A stretch of DNA of 64,000 nt. Origin: Streptomyces spinosus. GTDB taxonomy: Bacteria; Actinomycetota; Actinomycetes; Streptomycetales; Streptomycetaceae. The stretch spans positions 248,001-312,000 of the forward strand of contig NZ_JAINRC010000002.1 in assembly GCF_020400655.1 (NCBI RefSeq), read 5' to 3'. The stretch's first letter is position 1. Every line of letters begins with the position of its first letter. The notes beneath the pieces are model-generated. The model was not told the origin of the DNA. It saw only the letters and a list, made by a program, of their open reading frames with translations, and searched no databases. A program made the translations under genes and the position numbers. Below are positions 1 to 8,891 of the stretch, one piece after another.

Positions 1-2367
1 GCCGGACGAGGTGAGGGTCAGCGCGTCGCCGGTCCCGTCGGGCGCCCAGGTGCCGCCGTTGGTGAAGTCATGGCGTACGGCGGCTCCGGCGGACACCTTC
101 ACCGTCCGCGACACCGTCAGCGCCGGTCCCGAACCGTCGGCGGGTGGAGCCGTCAGGGTGAAGGTGTACGTGCCGTTGGGGACGAAGGCGCCCTTGCTGT
201 CACGTGTGTCCCACCGTACGGCCAGGGTGCCGTCCACCTCCCCGCCGGACACCTTGCGGACCACGGCGCCGGTGGCCTTGCTGGTGAGGGTCGCCGTCCA
301 GGAGGCGGCGGGCTTGGAGAGCAGTCCGCGCCACCGCCACCACGGGGCGCTCGCCGCGCTGCTCTCCCACGCGTTGTCGGTCACCTCGGACTCGACGACG
401 GCGAGCCGCTGGGCGGGGACCCCGCTGGGGACGAGGTGGATGCGCTGGTCCGCGTCCACATAGGCCGCGGGGCCGCCGAACTTGTCCACGGTCCAGGTCA
501 CTCCGCGCAGGCTGGAGGTGCCCGCCGCGAGGTCGCCGATCTTTCGGGTGGTGGTGGTACCGCCGGAGAAGGCGGTGAGCAGGAGCGCCCCGGCCACGGT
601 GTCGTGCCGGACGAGGTAGCCGTCACCGAGCAGCGCCTGGCCGGCCGGGACGGGGATGTTCCTCTTCGCCGTGCGGTCCCAGACGCCCGCCGTCGCGGTC
701 GGGCCGCAGGACCAGTAGATCCAGCGGCCTACCGCCTGGAGCTCCTTGGGGGCGCACGGGGCGCCGGTGGCGACGGTGTCGGTGGTCTTGCCGGTCTTCA
801 GGTCCTTCGCGGTGACGACTCCGGTGCCGGAACCCGGCGTCCACAGGCTGGTCCCCCAGACGGAGGCGGCCGTGACGGGGCGGGTGACGACGGGCTCGAG
901 GTCGCTGTAGACGCCGAGGTCGCCGACGTACTGCTTGGCGGGGGAGGAACCGTTGACGATCGCGTAGCGGCCGGTGACGTCGAGGACGCTTCCGGAGGCG
1001 GAGGGCACGTGGAAGAAGCCCGCCTCGTCGTTCTTGTCGAGGGACTGGACGTACGAGCCGTCGGCGTCGGACTGCGCGGTGAACGTCACCGCGCGGCCGT
1101 CCCCGGTGGCGTACGGGCCCACCCCGCGAAGGTTCCAGTTCCGCCAGGTCGGCGCGCTCGGCGTCCCGTCGGCGGCGATCCGCCGGGTGTAGTAGCCGCC
1201 CATGAGGCCGCTGTCGGCCTCGTCGGTGGCCAGGGTGCCGTTCTGCAGCGACAGCCGGTCGATCTTCGCCGCCGCGGGCGGTACGGCGGTCAGCTCCGTC
1301 AGCGCCGGGGTGTCCGCCCCGGTGTCGGTGACCCTGCGCACCGCCCAGTGCCCGGCGTCGCTGCCGCCGACGGTCAGCAGGCTGCCGTCCGGAGCCGGGA
1401 CGAGGGACGTGTTCGCGTGCCGGAGCAGGGTGAGCGGGGCACCGCCCGTGAGGGGGACGGCCATGAGCCGTTCGCCGGACTTGTCGGCCAGGTCCTGCAG
1501 GTTCCACGGCACGGAACGGGCCACCACCAGCCAGCGCCCGGCGATGCCCACGTACGGCTCGCCCTCCGTGCCGGGCAGCGTCAGCGTCGTCTCGGCCGCG
1601 GAGAGGTCGGCGCGCCCCAGGACGTGCGCCACCTTGAGATCGGACCACCAGACCAGCCGGTCGGCGCTCAGCGCGACGCCCGTCGGGGCGACGGAAACGG
1701 CCACATCGCCGGTGACCCTCGCGGCGGCCAGGTCCACCAGCGCCAGGTGCTGCTCGCCGCCCGCCCGCGCGTAACCGATGACGGCGGTGCCGCTGTCGCC
1801 GCCCAGGACCCTCGCGTTCGCCGTGATCCCGGCCGGCCAGCCGTCGACGGGGGTGCCCTCGGCGGGCGCGCCGCCGCCGTACAGCCACAGCACGCGGTTG
1901 CCGTCGCTGTCACGGGCCTGGGTCAGCACATGGGTGCCGAACGTCGCCATGTACGCGCCGTGGGTGAGGGTGACGTCCGTGGTGGTGCCGGCGGACGGGT
2001 CCCTGAGGACGACCTTCCCGGTGGGCGAGACGACATCCGCCACGACATCGGACGACGACCCCAGGTAGCCGGGGATTTCGAGGCGCGCCAGGCTGCCCAG
2101 CTCGGTCGTCGCGCCGGTGTCGTACGACGTCCACAGGTAGCCGGAACGCCCCTCCTGCGCGTGCAGGTAGCCATGAAGGCCGGCGCTGTAGAGCCGGTCC
2201 CTGCGCGGTGTGTAGCGGTCCGCCTGGAAGACCTTCTCCGCCGCGAGGGCGGTGCGCGCGACATCGTTGTCCGCGTCGGCCGCGTGGGCCAGCGGGCCGG
2301 GACCGGCGGTCGCGGTGAGGATCGCCAGCGCGGCGACGACGCCACGGGTGGTGGTACGACGGGCCAA
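1..2367 (-). CDS. secreted protein with FlgD-type Ig-like domain (3' end beyond window)
   Basis: This is a minus-strand gene whose 3' end runs off the window; 789 codons are visible without a stop. I choose a TTG start at 2367 because AGGAGG lies 5 nt upstream. The first ~30 residues (Arg-rich, then hydrophobic, ending near AHA-AD) are a Sec signal peptide. The middle is a repetitive beta-rich region with W/Y/G-rich strands, like propeller-type surface proteins. The last ~100 visible residues match a FlgD-like immunoglobulin fold, with VRWDTRDSKGAFVPNGTYTF as the core. Such domains are usually followed by VCBS/FG-GAP repeats in actinobacterial secreted proteins, which would lie outside the window. 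The likely location is extracellular; no catalytic motif was recognised. The reading frame is secure, the function is not. Confidence 0.8.
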   Translation of the reverse strand, partial: MARRTTTRGVVAALAILTATAGPGPLAHAADADNDVARTALAAEKVFQADRYTPRRDRLYSAGLHGYLHAQEGRSGYLWTSYDTGATTELGSLARLEIPGYLGSSSDVVADVVSPTGKVVLRDPSAGTTTDVTLTHGAYMATFGTHVLTQARDSDGNRVLWLYGGGAPAEGTPVDGWPAGITANARVLGGDSGTAVIGYARAGGEQHLALVDLAAARVTGDVAVSVAPTGVALSADRLVWWSDLKVAHVLGRADLSAAETTLTLPGTEGEPYVGIAGRWLVVARSVPWNLQDLADKSGERLMAVPLTGGAPLTLLRHANTSLVPAPDGSLLTVGGSDAGHWAVRRVTDTGADTPALTELTAVPPAAAKIDRLSLQNGTLATDEADSGLMGGYYTRRIAADGTPSAPTWRNWNLRGVGPYATGDGRAVTFTAQSDADGSYVQSLDKNDEAGFFHVPSASGSVLDVTGRYAIVNGSSPAKQYVGDLGVYSDLEPVVTRPVTAASVWGTSLWTPGSGTGVVTAKDLKTGKTTDTVATGAPCAPKELQAVGRWIYWSCGPTATAGVWDRTAKRNIPVPAGQALLGDGYLVRHDTVAGALLLTAFSGGTTTTRKIGDLAAGTSSLRGVTWTVDKFGGPAAYVDADQRIHLVPSGVPAQRLAVVESEVTDNAWESSAASAPWWRWRGLLSKPAASWTATLTSKATGAVVRKVSGGEVDGTLAVRWDTRDSKGAFVPNGTYTFTLTAPPADGSGPALTVSRTVKVSAGAAVRHDFTNGGTWAPDGTGDALTLTSSG

Positions 2368-2810
2368 CGTGGCCTCCTGGGCTTCTCAGCGGAGATGTGC
2401 GGAACGGGACGGCCGGCGGCCGGTCAGGCGCGCGTCGACGGTGCTGCGGAAACACCCAGCCCCCCGACCGCTCCCCGTGCACAGCGGCACGAGAGTAGCA
2501 GCAGGTTCGGGCCCGTCCGCCGCGCCGGGGACGGAGATCGCGGAGGAGCACCGCGGTGCGCCCTCCCCGGCGGAGGTGTCGTCGAAGTACTCCCGCCGGC
2601 GGGCGAGTTGGCGTGATCGGCGACTCGGGCCGGGAAGGCCGTGCGCACTGCCCGGCGCGAGGTGCCGGCGGCGTGGTGCGGGCGGCCGGCACCCCGGTGT
2701 CGTCCCCGTCCGTGATCGCAGACCCGTTTCACCGTCAGGGTCCGGGATCCGCCAGACTGGGGCTGGAGTCCCACGTCCCCCGTGCCGCCCTCGAGTTCGG
2801 AGTACCGGCA
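2368..2810. other. 443-nt divergent intergenic region
   Basis: This gap separates the TTG-started secreted protein (minus) from the SUKH-4 gene (plus). It must hold both promoters, but I see no convincing -35/-10 pair, repeat or hairpin. Open frames crossing it have no recognisable protein features and look like GC-bias shadows. Confidence 0.5.
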
Positions 2811-3422
2811 GTGCTTTTCGACGTCACGCGCAGCGGACTCGCCGGCGTCTTCGGCGAGGACCGGCTCGCGACCCTGCCCGCCACCGCCTTCCCGCCCGCC
2901 GCCGCGGCCACCGCGGGCGCCCGTCTCCTGGGGACCGTCGGCGTCCCCACCGGGACGCTCTGGCTGCGTGTGCCCGACGAGGACACCGGCCGGCTGGCCC
3001 TCGTCCGGGACGTCGTCGACGTCGAGGGCGTCGAGGACGCCCCGAAGGACGCGGGCGGGTGGCCCGTCATCGGGTGGCTGCTCAACGCGCACCTCGCGTT
3101 CGACCCCGGTTCCGGCAGGGTGTACGCCTTCGACCCCGACGAGGAGAGCGTGCGCGCACTCCACACGGATGTCTCCTCCCTCGTCCAGGTCACCCTCCGG
3201 TTCCAGCGCCTGCTCGACGAGTTCGCCTTCGGCGACGACGACGAGGAAGCCGGCTTCGAGCGCCTGGAGCGCGAGGTGGAGCGCGTCCGCCGGGAGACCG
3301 GCGGCAGTGACCCGCTCCCCTTCCAGGACGACGAGACCGTCTGGTCGGTGATCGGCGAGGAGATCGCCGCGGGCCAGCGTTTCACGGCCGGCAGTCCGGC
3401 AGCCCGTTCGCTCCCCGGATGA
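2811..3422 (+). CDS. SUKH-4 family protein (putative immunity protein)
   Basis: The 203-residue product resembles the SUKH-4 (SMI1/KNR4-like) family. It begins MLFDVTRSGLAGVFGEDRL, followed by an LP-rich helix, a GVPTGTLWLRV strand, a WPVIGWLLNAHLAFDPGSG core and a C-terminal LLDEF helix. SUKH proteins are cytoplasmic and often neutralise contact-dependent polymorphic toxins, though many Streptomyces members are orphans. The GTG at 2811 is chosen because GGAG lies about 8 nt upstream and residue 1 then coincides with the usual family start; upstream extension gives unrelated sequence. The C-terminus carries an acidic DDDEE patch. No toxin gene with an obvious polymorphic-toxin architecture is adjacent, so the partner is unknown. 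Confidence 0.75.
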   Translation: MLFDVTRSGLAGVFGEDRLATLPATAFPPAAAATAGARLLGTVGVPTGTLWLRVPDEDTGRLALVRDVVDVEGVEDAPKDAGGWPVIGWLLNAHLAFDPGSGRVYAFDPDEESVRALHTDVSSLVQVTLRFQRLLDEFAFGDDDEEAGFERLEREVERVRRETGGSDPLPFQDDETVWSVIGEEIAAGQRFTAGSPAARSLPG

Positions 3423-3538
3423 TCCCGGCCGGTCAAACCCCGTGCGGTGGTCCACGACACCCCAGTACGATCCCCTCGCCGCTCGTACAGCAGTGCGTAT
3501 CGGCGCGCCGCGTGCGGGCACCCCTGGGGAGGGATCAC

Positions 3539-4933
3539 TTGACCACGTCCTTCGGCGCGGGACCCCGTGCGGTCCTGGCTGCTCTGGGAACCCTGGCTCT
3601 CGCACTGGCCGCCGCCGCGTCGCCCGCCGCCGCGGCCGACGCGACGCCCACCACGCCGACTCAGTTGTTCGACGGCCACCGGCACTGCTCGACCGACGCG
3701 GACCGTCCGTCGTACCGCCAGGCGGGCGACGGCCTCGTCGTCGAGGGTGTCCCCGGGATCACCGGCACCACCGGCACCTCCCTGGTCGGCGTCCGGTACC
3801 AGGCCTGGCCGGTCACCGACCCGACGCGGATCACCACGGTCACCCGCGACCGCGTCACCCCCGGCTCCGAGGCCCCCGCCACCCTGCCCGCCGACGCGCT
3901 CGCCGACGGGCAGACGTACGCGTGGCAGGCGCAGACGGTGGCCGGGAACGCCGTCTCGGACTGGTCGGCCCCCTGCTACGTCACGATCGACGACACCTGC
4001 CCGGCGAACGCACCCACGCTCACCTCGCCGAACTACCCGCCGGACGTGTGGAACGAGGGCGGCGAACGCGTCGAGTTCACGCTCGGCGCGGGCGGTGCCG
4101 ACGACGTCGAAGGGTTCGAGTTCTCCTGGCAGCAGGACCTGCCGGTCATCGGCACCGGCATCGGTGACCACGGCGTTCCGCAGCCCGTCGACCCGTACGC
4201 CGACACGCGGTACTTCAAGCGCGCCGACGCGCTCGGCGGCTCGGCCACGCTCAGCCTGGTCCCGCCGGCCGGCTCGGGCCGGATGACGCTGTGGGTGCGC
4301 AGCCTGGACCGGGCCTACAACGGGTCGGCGATCACCAGTTACAGCTTCCTGGTCAGGTCCTCCGCGCCCACCGTCACCCCGGCCGTCCCGCAGCCCGGGT
4401 TCGGTGAGCCGACCGCGTTCACGCTCCGTCCCGACCCCGGGCTCCAGGCGAAGAGCCCGGTCGTGAGCTACTCCGTGCGGACCTCGGGCGGTCAGAGCGA
4501 CAGGACCGTCGAGGTCGCGGCGGGGGCGGACGGCACGGCGAGCGTGGAACTCGTGCTGGACGGCATCTACGGCGAGAACGTCCAAGTGACCAGCACCAGC
4601 GCGAACGGCTGGGTCAGCGACGCCGCGTGGTGGGGCACCACCTACGACACCACTCCCACCGTCGCCTCGGACGTCTACCCCGAGAACGGTTCGGGCGGCG
4701 GCGCCGGCGTCCCGGGCACCTTCACGTTCACGCCGAGGGTGGCGGACGTCGTGAGCTACACGTACACCTTCGGCAACGGTGACCCCGAGGTCACGGTCCC
4801 CGCGGACGCCCAGCACACCGCCAGCGTCGAGTGGACCCCGGCCGCGGACGGCTGGTACGACCTCACGGTCTACGCGACGACCCGCTCCGGCATCCAACTG
4901 GCCCCGTACGACTACACGTTCACCGTGAACTGA
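3539..4933 (+). CDS. secreted Ig/FN3-like surface protein
   Basis: This is a 464-residue exported protein. TTG at 3539 is the start: GGAGGG sits 6 nt upstream, and the reading then opens with a signal peptide (MTTSFGAGPRAVLAALG... cut near AAA-DAT). The mature part is a string of beta-sandwich-like modules. One holds ADGQTYAWQAQTV, typical of fibronectin-III-like strands; others hold FTFTPRVADVVSYTYTF and a DLTVYATTRSG strand near the C-terminus. The four Cys residues visible early in the mature protein could form disulfides. No sorting signal or catalytic motif is seen. It is convergent with the LAxTG protein, with a strong terminator between. A cell-surface or extracellular-matrix role is an inference. 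Confidence 0.75.
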   Translation: MTTSFGAGPRAVLAALGTLALALAAAASPAAAADATPTTPTQLFDGHRHCSTDADRPSYRQAGDGLVVEGVPGITGTTGTSLVGVRYQAWPVTDPTRITTVTRDRVTPGSEAPATLPADALADGQTYAWQAQTVAGNAVSDWSAPCYVTIDDTCPANAPTLTSPNYPPDVWNEGGERVEFTLGAGGADDVEGFEFSWQQDLPVIGTGIGDHGVPQPVDPYADTRYFKRADALGGSATLSLVPPAGSGRMTLWVRSLDRAYNGSAITSYSFLVRSSAPTVTPAVPQPGFGEPTAFTLRPDPGLQAKSPVVSYSVRTSGGQSDRTVEVAAGADGTASVELVLDGIYGENVQVTSTSANGWVSDAAWWGTTYDTTPTVASDVYPENGSGGGAGVPGTFTFTPRVADVVSYTYTFGNGDPEVTVPADAQHTASVEWTPAADGWYDLTVYATTRSGIQLAPYDYTFTVN

Positions 4934-4983
4934 CGCGTCCGCGACCGGTGTCCGCCGCGTCTGCCGGGCACCCGCTCACGGTC

Positions 4984-5018
4984 GGGCACCTCCCGGCCCG
5001 CCCGGCCGGGAGGTGCCC
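4984..5018. terminator. bidirectional terminator hairpin
   Basis: A perfect 15-bp stem, GGGCACCTCCCGGCC (4984-4998) with its reverse complement (5004-5018), has a 5-nt loop. It lies between two convergent genes, with no U-tract, as is usual for Streptomyces. Confidence 0.85.
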
Positions 5019-5033
5019 TCACCGTCTCCGGGG

Positions 5034-6269
5034 TCAGGCCCGCGTGCGGCGGCGGCGCAGGGCCACGGCACCGAGTGTCCCGGCACCGGACAGGACGAAG
5101 GCGCCGGCCGCCATCGCGATCACGGGCGTCGCGCTGCTTCCGGTCGCGGCCAGCTGGGTGGTCGCACCGGACGTGCCGGAGGCCGTGGCCGAGGTCCCGG
5201 ACGGGGCCTCGGCCGAGGCGGACGACGACGCGGAGGGGGCGGGGGTCGCGGAGGGGGTCCGGGTGGCGGAGGCGGTCGGGGTCGGGCTGGGCGTGCCTCC
5301 CGTGGAGCCCGCCGCGAGCACCGTCAGGGTCGCCTCGTCCCCGCAGAAGGTGGTGCCGCGGAACGGCACCGCCCCCTGGTTGACGTACGCGCAGGACCGC
5401 ACGGTGGTCTTTCCGGCGGGCGTGTCCTCGCGGTAGGTCACCCGGACCTCGGCGACCGTGCTGCTGTGCGCGGCGAGGGAGGCGTCCTTGCCGATCACGT
5501 CGAACCCGTACACGTCCGCCTCGGCGTCCGAGGTGACCGGCGCGAGGGTCTCCCAGGTCCCGTCGCGCAGCACCTGCACGGAGGCGTACCTGCTCGTGAT
5601 CAGGGTGTCCGTGACGTTCTCGTACCCCGACGCGGTGGGGTTGGTCACCGTGGCCTCGAATCCGGCGGCGGGGCCGCCGGCGGTCACGGTGGCGGGGACG
5701 CCGGACAACCCGGTGCCGAGGCCGTCCACCGCGACGGTGTCGTCGTCGGTGCCGGTGGCCGCTCCGGAGGCGCCGTAGGAGACGAGCGTGGTCAGCTTCA
5801 GCCGCTGGGTGCCGCCGTTGCCGTCGCCGTTGTGCGGGGTGCCCATGGGCACCCCGATGCGCAGCTGCACGGTGCGGGACTCGCCCGCGGCGAGCGGGAA
5901 GGTCTCGGGCATCTCGCCGGAGAACGTCCCGTCGGCGTACGTCAGCGGCACCGTCTTCCACTCCGTGCCGCCCAGCCGGTACTGCAGGCCGACGGCGTTC
6001 GACGGCAGGCCGGCTCCCCCGTCGATCCGGTAGGTCAGCCGCGCCGACGAGGTGTCGGTGGTACCGGTGTTGGAGACCTTGGTGGTGAAGTCGACCGGCA
6101 GGCCGGCCAGTCCGACCTCCGCGGGTGCGGCGGTGTCGACCGCCAGCGCCGGCGGCTGCGACTCGTCCGCCGAAGCGGCCGGCGCGAGTCCGAAGCCCGC
6201 GGCGGCGAGCAGCAGGGCCGTCCCCGAAACCGCCACCGACGAACGGACCTTGTGTGCGAACGTGTTCAA
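5034..6269 (-). CDS. LAxTG-anchored cell wall surface protein
   Basis: This 411-residue exported protein has an N-terminal signal peptide (about 1-34, ending PAASADE). Next come about 290 residues of beta-rich modules with TTKVSNTG/FEATVTNPT-type segments, like DUF11/CARDB-style surface domains. A Ser/Thr/Pro-rich wall spanner (about 315-365) follows, then LAATG, a hydrophobic segment and the basic tail RRRRTRA. LAxTG is the motif recognised by Streptomyces class E sortases, so covalent peptidoglycan attachment is expected. The start is TTG at 6269 behind a G-rich GGGGGGA stretch. No sortase gene is in the window, so anchoring would be done in trans. It may work with the neighbouring secreted proteins, but nothing in the sequence proves that. 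Confidence 0.85.
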   Translation of the reverse strand: MNTFAHKVRSSVAVSGTALLLAAAGFGLAPAASADESQPPALAVDTAAPAEVGLAGLPVDFTTKVSNTGTTDTSSARLTYRIDGGAGLPSNAVGLQYRLGGTEWKTVPLTYADGTFSGEMPETFPLAAGESRTVQLRIGVPMGTPHNGDGNGGTQRLKLTTLVSYGASGAATGTDDDTVAVDGLGTGLSGVPATVTAGGPAAGFEATVTNPTASGYENVTDTLITSRYASVQVLRDGTWETLAPVTSDAEADVYGFDVIGKDASLAAHSSTVAEVRVTYREDTPAGKTTVRSCAYVNQGAVPFRGTTFCGDEATLTVLAAGSTGGTPSPTPTASATRTPSATPAPSASSSASAEAPSGTSATASGTSGATTQLAATGSSATPVIAMAAGAFVLSGAGTLGAVALRRRRTRA

Positions 6270-6514
6270 CGTATCCCCCCCGGGTGCGTGGGTCGCGCGG
6301 TGTCGCCGCGCCCGGTGACGGCGGGCAGTGGGCCGTCGTCACGCGCAGTTCGACCCGGCGCGGGCGCGGCCGGTTGTGCGTTGCCGTGTGACAGTTTCGT
6401 CACCGAGGGACGCGGGCGGCCTCGTGGTTCACCGGCGTCCCCGCGACGTCCGCGCCCCTTGCCACGGGGCCGCTGCAGGAGACCACCTCGACGGCGCGCC
6501 CGGGCACGAACGGC

Positions 6515-7801
6515 TCAGCCGGTGAAGAAGCGCTTGTCGAGGGCGATCGCCAGGAGCTCGTCCATGCCCAGGGCCGGCGTCGGGCGGGTCACCGGGGTGC
6601 TCTCGGCGTACGAGTTGACCTCCCGCACGGCCACCCGGCGGCCGTCCGGACGCAGGGTGTCGACCAGCCACACCGTGGCCGGGCCGCCCTTCTCGGAGCG
6701 CCCCCTGACCTTCTTGACCTTGGTGCCGTCGGCCAGGGTCGTGGCCTCGCACACGCCGGCCACACCGGCGCAGCCCATGTGCCGGGCCAGGAGTTCCGTC
6801 ATGTCGTACTGCGCGTCGGCCTGCACCATGTTCTTCCCGCGCCCGTCGTCGTAGACGAGCTGGACCAGATCGTCGCTCGCGTTCAGGCCGGAGCTGGTCC
6901 CGCCCCGGGGCAGGTGCGATTTCAGCACCCGGGTCATCCGGGCGCCGGGCACCCGCCGCACCGCGGCGGAGGTGCCGGCGGAGGCGGCTTCCCGCGGGAC
7001 CGGCAGTGCGGCGATCGCCTTGTTCCAGGCCGGGCTGCGCACGATGGAGGTCAGCTGGGCGATCGACAGCAGCGGGTCGGCCCCGTCGGCCGAGCCCTTC
7101 TCGCCGCCGCCGCCGAACTCCTGCACCGTCAGCTGCGCCCCGGCCGGGGTGGTGAGCACCACGTACCAGCGTTTCTGACCGGTGTCACTGCTGGGATAGG
7201 TGAACGACTCGGTGGTGGTGAGCAGCGCGCCGACCGGGAGCTTGCGGGTGGTGCACTTGTCGTAGGGGCGGACCTCCACCGGCAGGCAGCCGTCCCCGCT
7301 CCCCTGGTCGGCGGTGGTGCCGGGATCCAGCCGCGCGACGGAGACGTCGATGCCGGAGGAGCCGTTCGCGGTGGAGTAGGTGAGCCGGGCGGTCGGCCAG
7401 ACGGCGGGGCCGCCCTCCTCGGAACCCCTGCCCGAGGCCGCGGAGACGGTGCCGCCGGGAGGCAGCAGGCTCGTCAGCGTACGGACCATCTCCGCGCCGC
7501 TGACGGAGACCGGTGCCCGGGACGGCGACCGCACGGTGGAGTGCGCGGGCCCGCCGGCCGTCGGCCGCCCGGGTGTGCCACCGCGGCCGCCGAGGGCGTC
7601 CGTGCCCAGCAGCGTGCCGCCCGCGGCGACCACCGCGAAGGCGGCCGTGGCGGCGGCGACCTGGGTGGCGCGGACCAGCCGCATCCGCCGGCCCCGGACG
7701 ACGGAACGCCGCACCAGGTCGGGGGAGTGGGGCGGGAACGTCTCGGCGGCGCCGGTCATGGCGCGGGCCAGCCGTCGCTCGAGGTCCTCGTCGCGTGACA
7801 T
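6515..7801 (-). CDS. membrane-anchored extracytoplasmic protein, partner of adjacent SigE-family sigma
   Basis: The 428-residue product has a short cytoplasmic N-terminus (1-45, with MSRDEDLERRLARAM), one transmembrane segment (about 46-66) and a large Ser/Thr-rich outer region. That region contains two related halves, each opening with a 'RxLxxxLPxGG' block (about residues 105 and 275). ATG at 7801 is supported by GGAGAT upstream; an in-frame ATG at 7870 would add 23 residues but has no ribosome binding site. It lies 65 nt downstream of the sigma gene and is probably co-transcribed. The topology fits a membrane-linked regulator or effector of the sigma factor, but I see no zinc-binding anti-sigma (HxxxCxxC) motif, so a ZAS-type anti-sigma role is unlikely. 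Confidence 0.75.
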   Translation of the reverse strand: MSRDEDLERRLARAMTGAAETFPPHSPDLVRRSVVRGRRMRLVRATQVAAATAAFAVVAAGGTLLGTDALGGRGGTPGRPTAGGPAHSTVRSPSRAPVSVSGAEMVRTLTSLLPPGGTVSAASGRGSEEGGPAVWPTARLTYSTANGSSGIDVSVARLDPGTTADQGSGDGCLPVEVRPYDKCTTRKLPVGALLTTTESFTYPSSDTGQKRWYVVLTTPAGAQLTVQEFGGGGEKGSADGADPLLSIAQLTSIVRSPAWNKAIAALPVPREAASAGTSAAVRRVPGARMTRVLKSHLPRGGTSSGLNASDDLVQLVYDDGRGKNMVQADAQYDMTELLARHMGCAGVAGVCEATTLADGTKVKKVRGRSEKGGPATVWLVDTLRPDGRRVAVREVNSYAESTPVTRPTPALGMDELLAIALDKRFFTG

Positions 7802-7866
7802 GGCGGATCTCCGTTCGTCTGGGGCGTCGCCCGGCCCGGGCGAGGAGCGCCGCCCGGCCGTGCTCG

Positions 7867-8364
7867 TCATGCGGTCAGGTCGGCCAGCTGGTCGCCGAGC
7901 AGGGCGCGCAGCCGCTCCAGGGCGCGCAGGCTCCGGGCCCGCACGGCCCCCGGCGACAGCTGCAGAACCTGTGCGGTCTCCTCCACCGAGCGGTCCTCCC
8001 AGTAGCGGAGCACCAGGACGGCACGGTCCTTGGCCGCCATCCGGGACAGGCCGTCCAGCAGGGTCACCCGCAGCTCGGGGTCCCGCGCCGGGGCGGCAGC
8101 GTCGGGCAGCCGGTCGCTGGGGCGCTCCGTGGAGCTTCGGCGGCGCCGCTGGGAGAGGAAGCTGCGGACGAGCACGGTGTCGGCGTAGGCCACCGGGGCC
8201 TGCGCCCGGCTGATCCGCCGCCAGGAGCGGTACATCTTGGCGAGGGTCTCCTGGACCAGGTCCTCGGCGAGGTGCCAGTCGCCCGTGAGCAGGCAGGCGG
8301 TCCTGAACAGCGGTCCGCTGCGGGCGGCTGCGAACTCCAGGTAGTCCGCGGGTGCTTCCCCCAC
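7867..8364 (-). CDS. SigE-family ECF RNA polymerase sigma factor
   Basis: This is a 165-residue ECF sigma factor, the usual size. Region 2 includes HLAEDLVQETLAKMYRSW (core binding and -10 recognition); region 4 includes RYWEDRSVEETAQVLQLSPG followed by the recognition helix AVRARSLRALERLR. The gene starts at GTG 8364 with AAAGGA upstream. It is followed by a membrane protein gene, so it is probably the first gene of a two-gene signalling operon. Streptomyces has many paralogues of this SigE-family branch, so the symbol sigE should not be inferred. I see no cognate promoter motif with certainty. Confidence 0.92.
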   Translation of the reverse strand: MGEAPADYLEFAAARSGPLFRTACLLTGDWHLAEDLVQETLAKMYRSWRRISRAQAPVAYADTVLVRSFLSQRRRRSSTERPSDRLPDAAAPARDPELRVTLLDGLSRMAAKDRAVLVLRYWEDRSVEETAQVLQLSPGAVRARSLRALERLRALLGDQLADLTA

Positions 8365-8448
8365 CGTGTGTCCTTTCGTGGCCGGACGTCATCTCTTACA
8401 CGCGGTGGGGGTGCTGCCGCGTTACGCCGCCGACGGCACCGTCGGCGC

Positions 8449-8682
8449 TCAGGCGGCGCGGGAGGCGCGCCGGCCCGTCCGGGAACCGGCGGGGGTTCGC
8501 TCCCGGCCGCCCGTTCCCGGACGGGCGGGGGCCTCCTGGCGGCCGCCGGCGATCAGACGCAGACGGCGTGACCCGGCGTGCCGGGGCGGCCCCGGTGAGC
8601 GCGTCAGCCAGTCCTCCACACGGTCCATGCCGTACAACAGCAGCCCTACGGAGGGCAGGAGAAGGCAGGCGACGACGACCAC
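8449..8682 (-). CDS. small single-pass membrane protein
   Basis: This 77-residue product has an N-terminal transmembrane segment (MVVVACLLLPSVGLLLYG), then MDRVEDWL, then a basic arginine/proline-rich cytoplasmic tail. Short proteins of the form 'hydrophobic helix + (Y/F)GMDRxEDxL + basic tail' recur in Streptomyces genomes and have no known function. GTG 8682 is the start, supported by GGGAGGG about 8 nt upstream; upstream in-frame sequence is Arg/Pro-rich and unlike protein. It lies downstream of the HdeD-like gene on the same strand, with a hairpin between. Confidence 0.65.
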   Translation of the reverse strand: MVVVACLLLPSVGLLLYGMDRVEDWLTRSPGPPRHAGSRRLRLIAGGRQEAPARPGTGGRERTPAGSRTGRRASRAA

Positions 8683-8788
8683 GGCGGGCTCCCTCCCGGC
8701 AGGCGACCGTGGACGGGTGCCCATCGGGCGGCCGGCCACCGGGCGGGTGCGTGAACATGCTGTGTCCGCCGTCCCGGCCGGGCGCGAC

Positions 8789-8818
8789 GATGCCCCGGGC
8801 CGTACGGACCGGGGCATC
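8789..8818 (-). terminator. terminator hairpin downstream of HdeD-like gene
   Basis: GATGCCCCGG (8789-8798) pairs perfectly with CCGGGGCATC (8809-8818) around a 10-nt loop. It lies about 75 nt past the stop of the minus-strand gene at 8892. Confidence 0.6.
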
Positions 8819-8891
8819 TCCGTGTGCCGGGTGCGCCCGGCGACCGGGGCGTCGCCGCCTCGCCGTGTGCTCCGGCGCTCGGCGCTCCGGC

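Noticed and set aside
70..2616. 848-codon open frame on the plus strand antisense to the secreted protein
   Set aside because: It is Gly/Arg/Val-rich without domains or signal peptide; the minus-strand frame has a signal peptide, ribosome binding site and Ig-like domain. It is a GC-bias shadow.
6388..6403. GTGAC-agtttc-GTCAC inverted repeat as a Crp site
   Set aside because: Half-site spacing (GTG-N8-GTCAC) does not fit the Streptomyces Crp pattern GTG-N6-GNCAC; it remains only a weak operator candidate for the LAxTG gene.
7870..7872. Alternative ATG start for the SigE-linked membrane protein
   Set aside because: It would add 23 residues and lacks a ribosome binding site; ATG 7801 has GGAGAT.
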